A DNA stretch of 23,736 nucleotides from UBA2022 sp964621555 (GTDB lineage Bacteria; Patescibacteriota; Dojkabacteria; SC72), in contig CAZUOO010000014.1 of the NCBI GenBank assembly GCA_964621555.1, positions 1 to 23,736 on the forward strand, read 5' to 3'. Positions 23,234 to 23,736 of this stretch are shown here, in pieces. Within the stretch, counting starts at the first letter, position 1; each line of letters starts with the position of its first letter. Position numbers and translations under genes: made by a program. The notes under the pieces were generated by a model. The model was not told the origin of the DNA. It saw only the letters and a program-made list of their open reading frames with translations, and ran no database searches.

Positions 23234-23677
23234 ATGCCCTGCAAATTTGAAATAGGAGTAAAGGCGGTTATTAAAAATAAGAAAAGTAACAAAGTCTTAT
23301 TTCTAACTTCTAAGGACAATCATGGAGATGAAATCTTAACTTTCCCTGGAGGAAGAATGGAAGAAAACGAAAATATTGAACAAGCGTTGAGTAGAGAAAT
23401 AACTGAAGAAATAAAAAATATCCATCATATAAAGACTATTAAGATTCTTGGTGCAAATCCAAGAAGTTTTCCTTTAGATAATGGTTGCTATTTAATGTTA
23501 ATCACTGTTTTAGTTGAAACGGATATTGATTCCCCTGAAATTAATGAGGAACATTTAAGATACTTCTGGTTGGGAGCCGACGATTTAAATAAGAAAGTTC
23601 CTTATACAATAGATGGAGCTATCTTAGATAATGAGGATTATAAAAATGCGGCTTTAACTGCGTTAGAAATTGAATGA
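23234..23677 (+). CDS. Nudix hydrolase
   Basis: A 147-residue Nudix-fold pyrophosphohydrolase acting on a nucleoside diphosphate linked to another moiety. The Nudix box runs from Gly40 through Glu46 to Arg54-Glu55 and Glu58-Glu59 (SREITEEIKN), matching Gx5Ex7REUxEE. The final conserved Gly is replaced by Lys61. The preceding LTFPGG is typical. The substrate is not predictable; house-cleaning roles such as oxidised-nucleotide removal are common in the family. It is convergent with tRNA-Asn, five bases away. Confidence 0.92.
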   Translation: MPCKFEIGVKAVIKNKKSNKVLFLTSKDNHGDEILTFPGGRMEENENIEQALSREITEEIKNIHHIKTIKILGANPRSFPLDNGCYLMLITVLVETDIDSPEINEEHLRYFWLGADDLNKKVPYTIDGAILDNEDYKNAALTALEIE

Positions 23678-23681
23678 GAAA

Positions 23682-23736
23682 CTCCGCGGGAAGGACTCGA
23701 ACCTTCAACCTACTCGTTAACAGCGAGCCGCTCCAC
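23682..23736 (-). tRNA. tRNA-Asn (GTT), 5' part beyond window
   Basis: Read on the minus strand: anticodon stem GCTCG/CGAGT (with one G-U) and loop CTGTTAA with anticodon GTT (bases 23719-23721). The T arm is GAAGG-TTCGAGT-CCTTC at 23690-23706. The 3' acceptor strand is CCGCGGA, with discriminator G at 23682, the expected identity base for Asn. CCA is not encoded. The D arm and the 5' acceptor strand fall mostly or wholly outside the window. Confidence 0.9.

Noticed and set aside
1..23736. Mobile element, prophage, CRISPR array or defence system
   Set aside because: I found no transposase, integrase, Cas gene, regularly spaced repeats, toxin-antitoxin pair or restriction gene.
1..23736. Recoded TGA (code 4 or 25)
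   Set aside because: TGA ends umuD, the epimerase and the Nudix gene at sensible points, and conserved tryptophans are all TGG.

Overview
The window is AT-rich bacterial DNA, densely packed with short, mostly single-gene transcription units that change strand often. It uses the standard code: TGA is a stop and Trp is TGG. I see no transposase, integrase, phage gene, CRISPR array or rRNA. Several traits fit the candidate phyla radiation (Patescibacteria): small gene spacing, few recognisable Shine-Dalgarno sites, -10 boxes lying almost on the start codon, and a gene mix of CarD, YvcK, a CapA-like protein, a lone M16 peptidase, YggT/GlsB and anchored surface proteins. That placement is an inference from style; no marker in the window proves it.

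Layout. 1-3351: the 3' end of a T-box riboswitch with its terminator, then isoleucyl-tRNA synthetase and a small unknown gene. 3348-5678: a CarD-type regulator divergent from a umuD-umuC error-prone polymerase operon, with two inverted repeats between them. 5675-12095: a flippase-like membrane protein, YvcK, an FkbM methyltransferase, a membrane-anchored CapA-like protein, an M16 peptidase and a cupin, on alternating strands. 12070-14122: a minus-strand run of secreted surface protein, DUF1653-like protein and alkylguanine-DNA alkyltransferase domain. 14280-17533: an MFS transporter, a non-coding stretch with unusually strong and mutually crossing RNA helices, and a 604-residue protein I do not firmly recognise. 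17534-19167: YggT and GlsB stress-type membrane proteins behind a long leader with an operator-like palindrome, then the AlaX editing enzyme. 19282-23736: a methyltransferase, a sugar-nucleotide epimerase/reductase coupled to a GNAT acetyltransferase, an anchored Ig-like protein, a PhnB/VOC protein, a Nudix hydrolase and the 3' part of tRNA-Asn.

Common themes. Translation quality and supply (ileS with T-box, alaX, tRNA-Asn) and DNA damage response (umuDC, alkyltransferase, Nudix) recur. Cell envelope functions (flippase-like protein, CapA-like, FkbM, secreted and Ig-like proteins, YggT/GlsB, YvcK) make up most of the rest. Of seven convergent gene pairs, five overlap at their 3' ends and one abuts exactly. 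The only convincing intrinsic terminator is the one inside the T-box.

The most promising undescribed item is the candidate structured RNA at 15505-15662. Next are the T-box in a probable CPR genome, the leader and operator of the YggT-GlsB operon, and the 604-residue protein.
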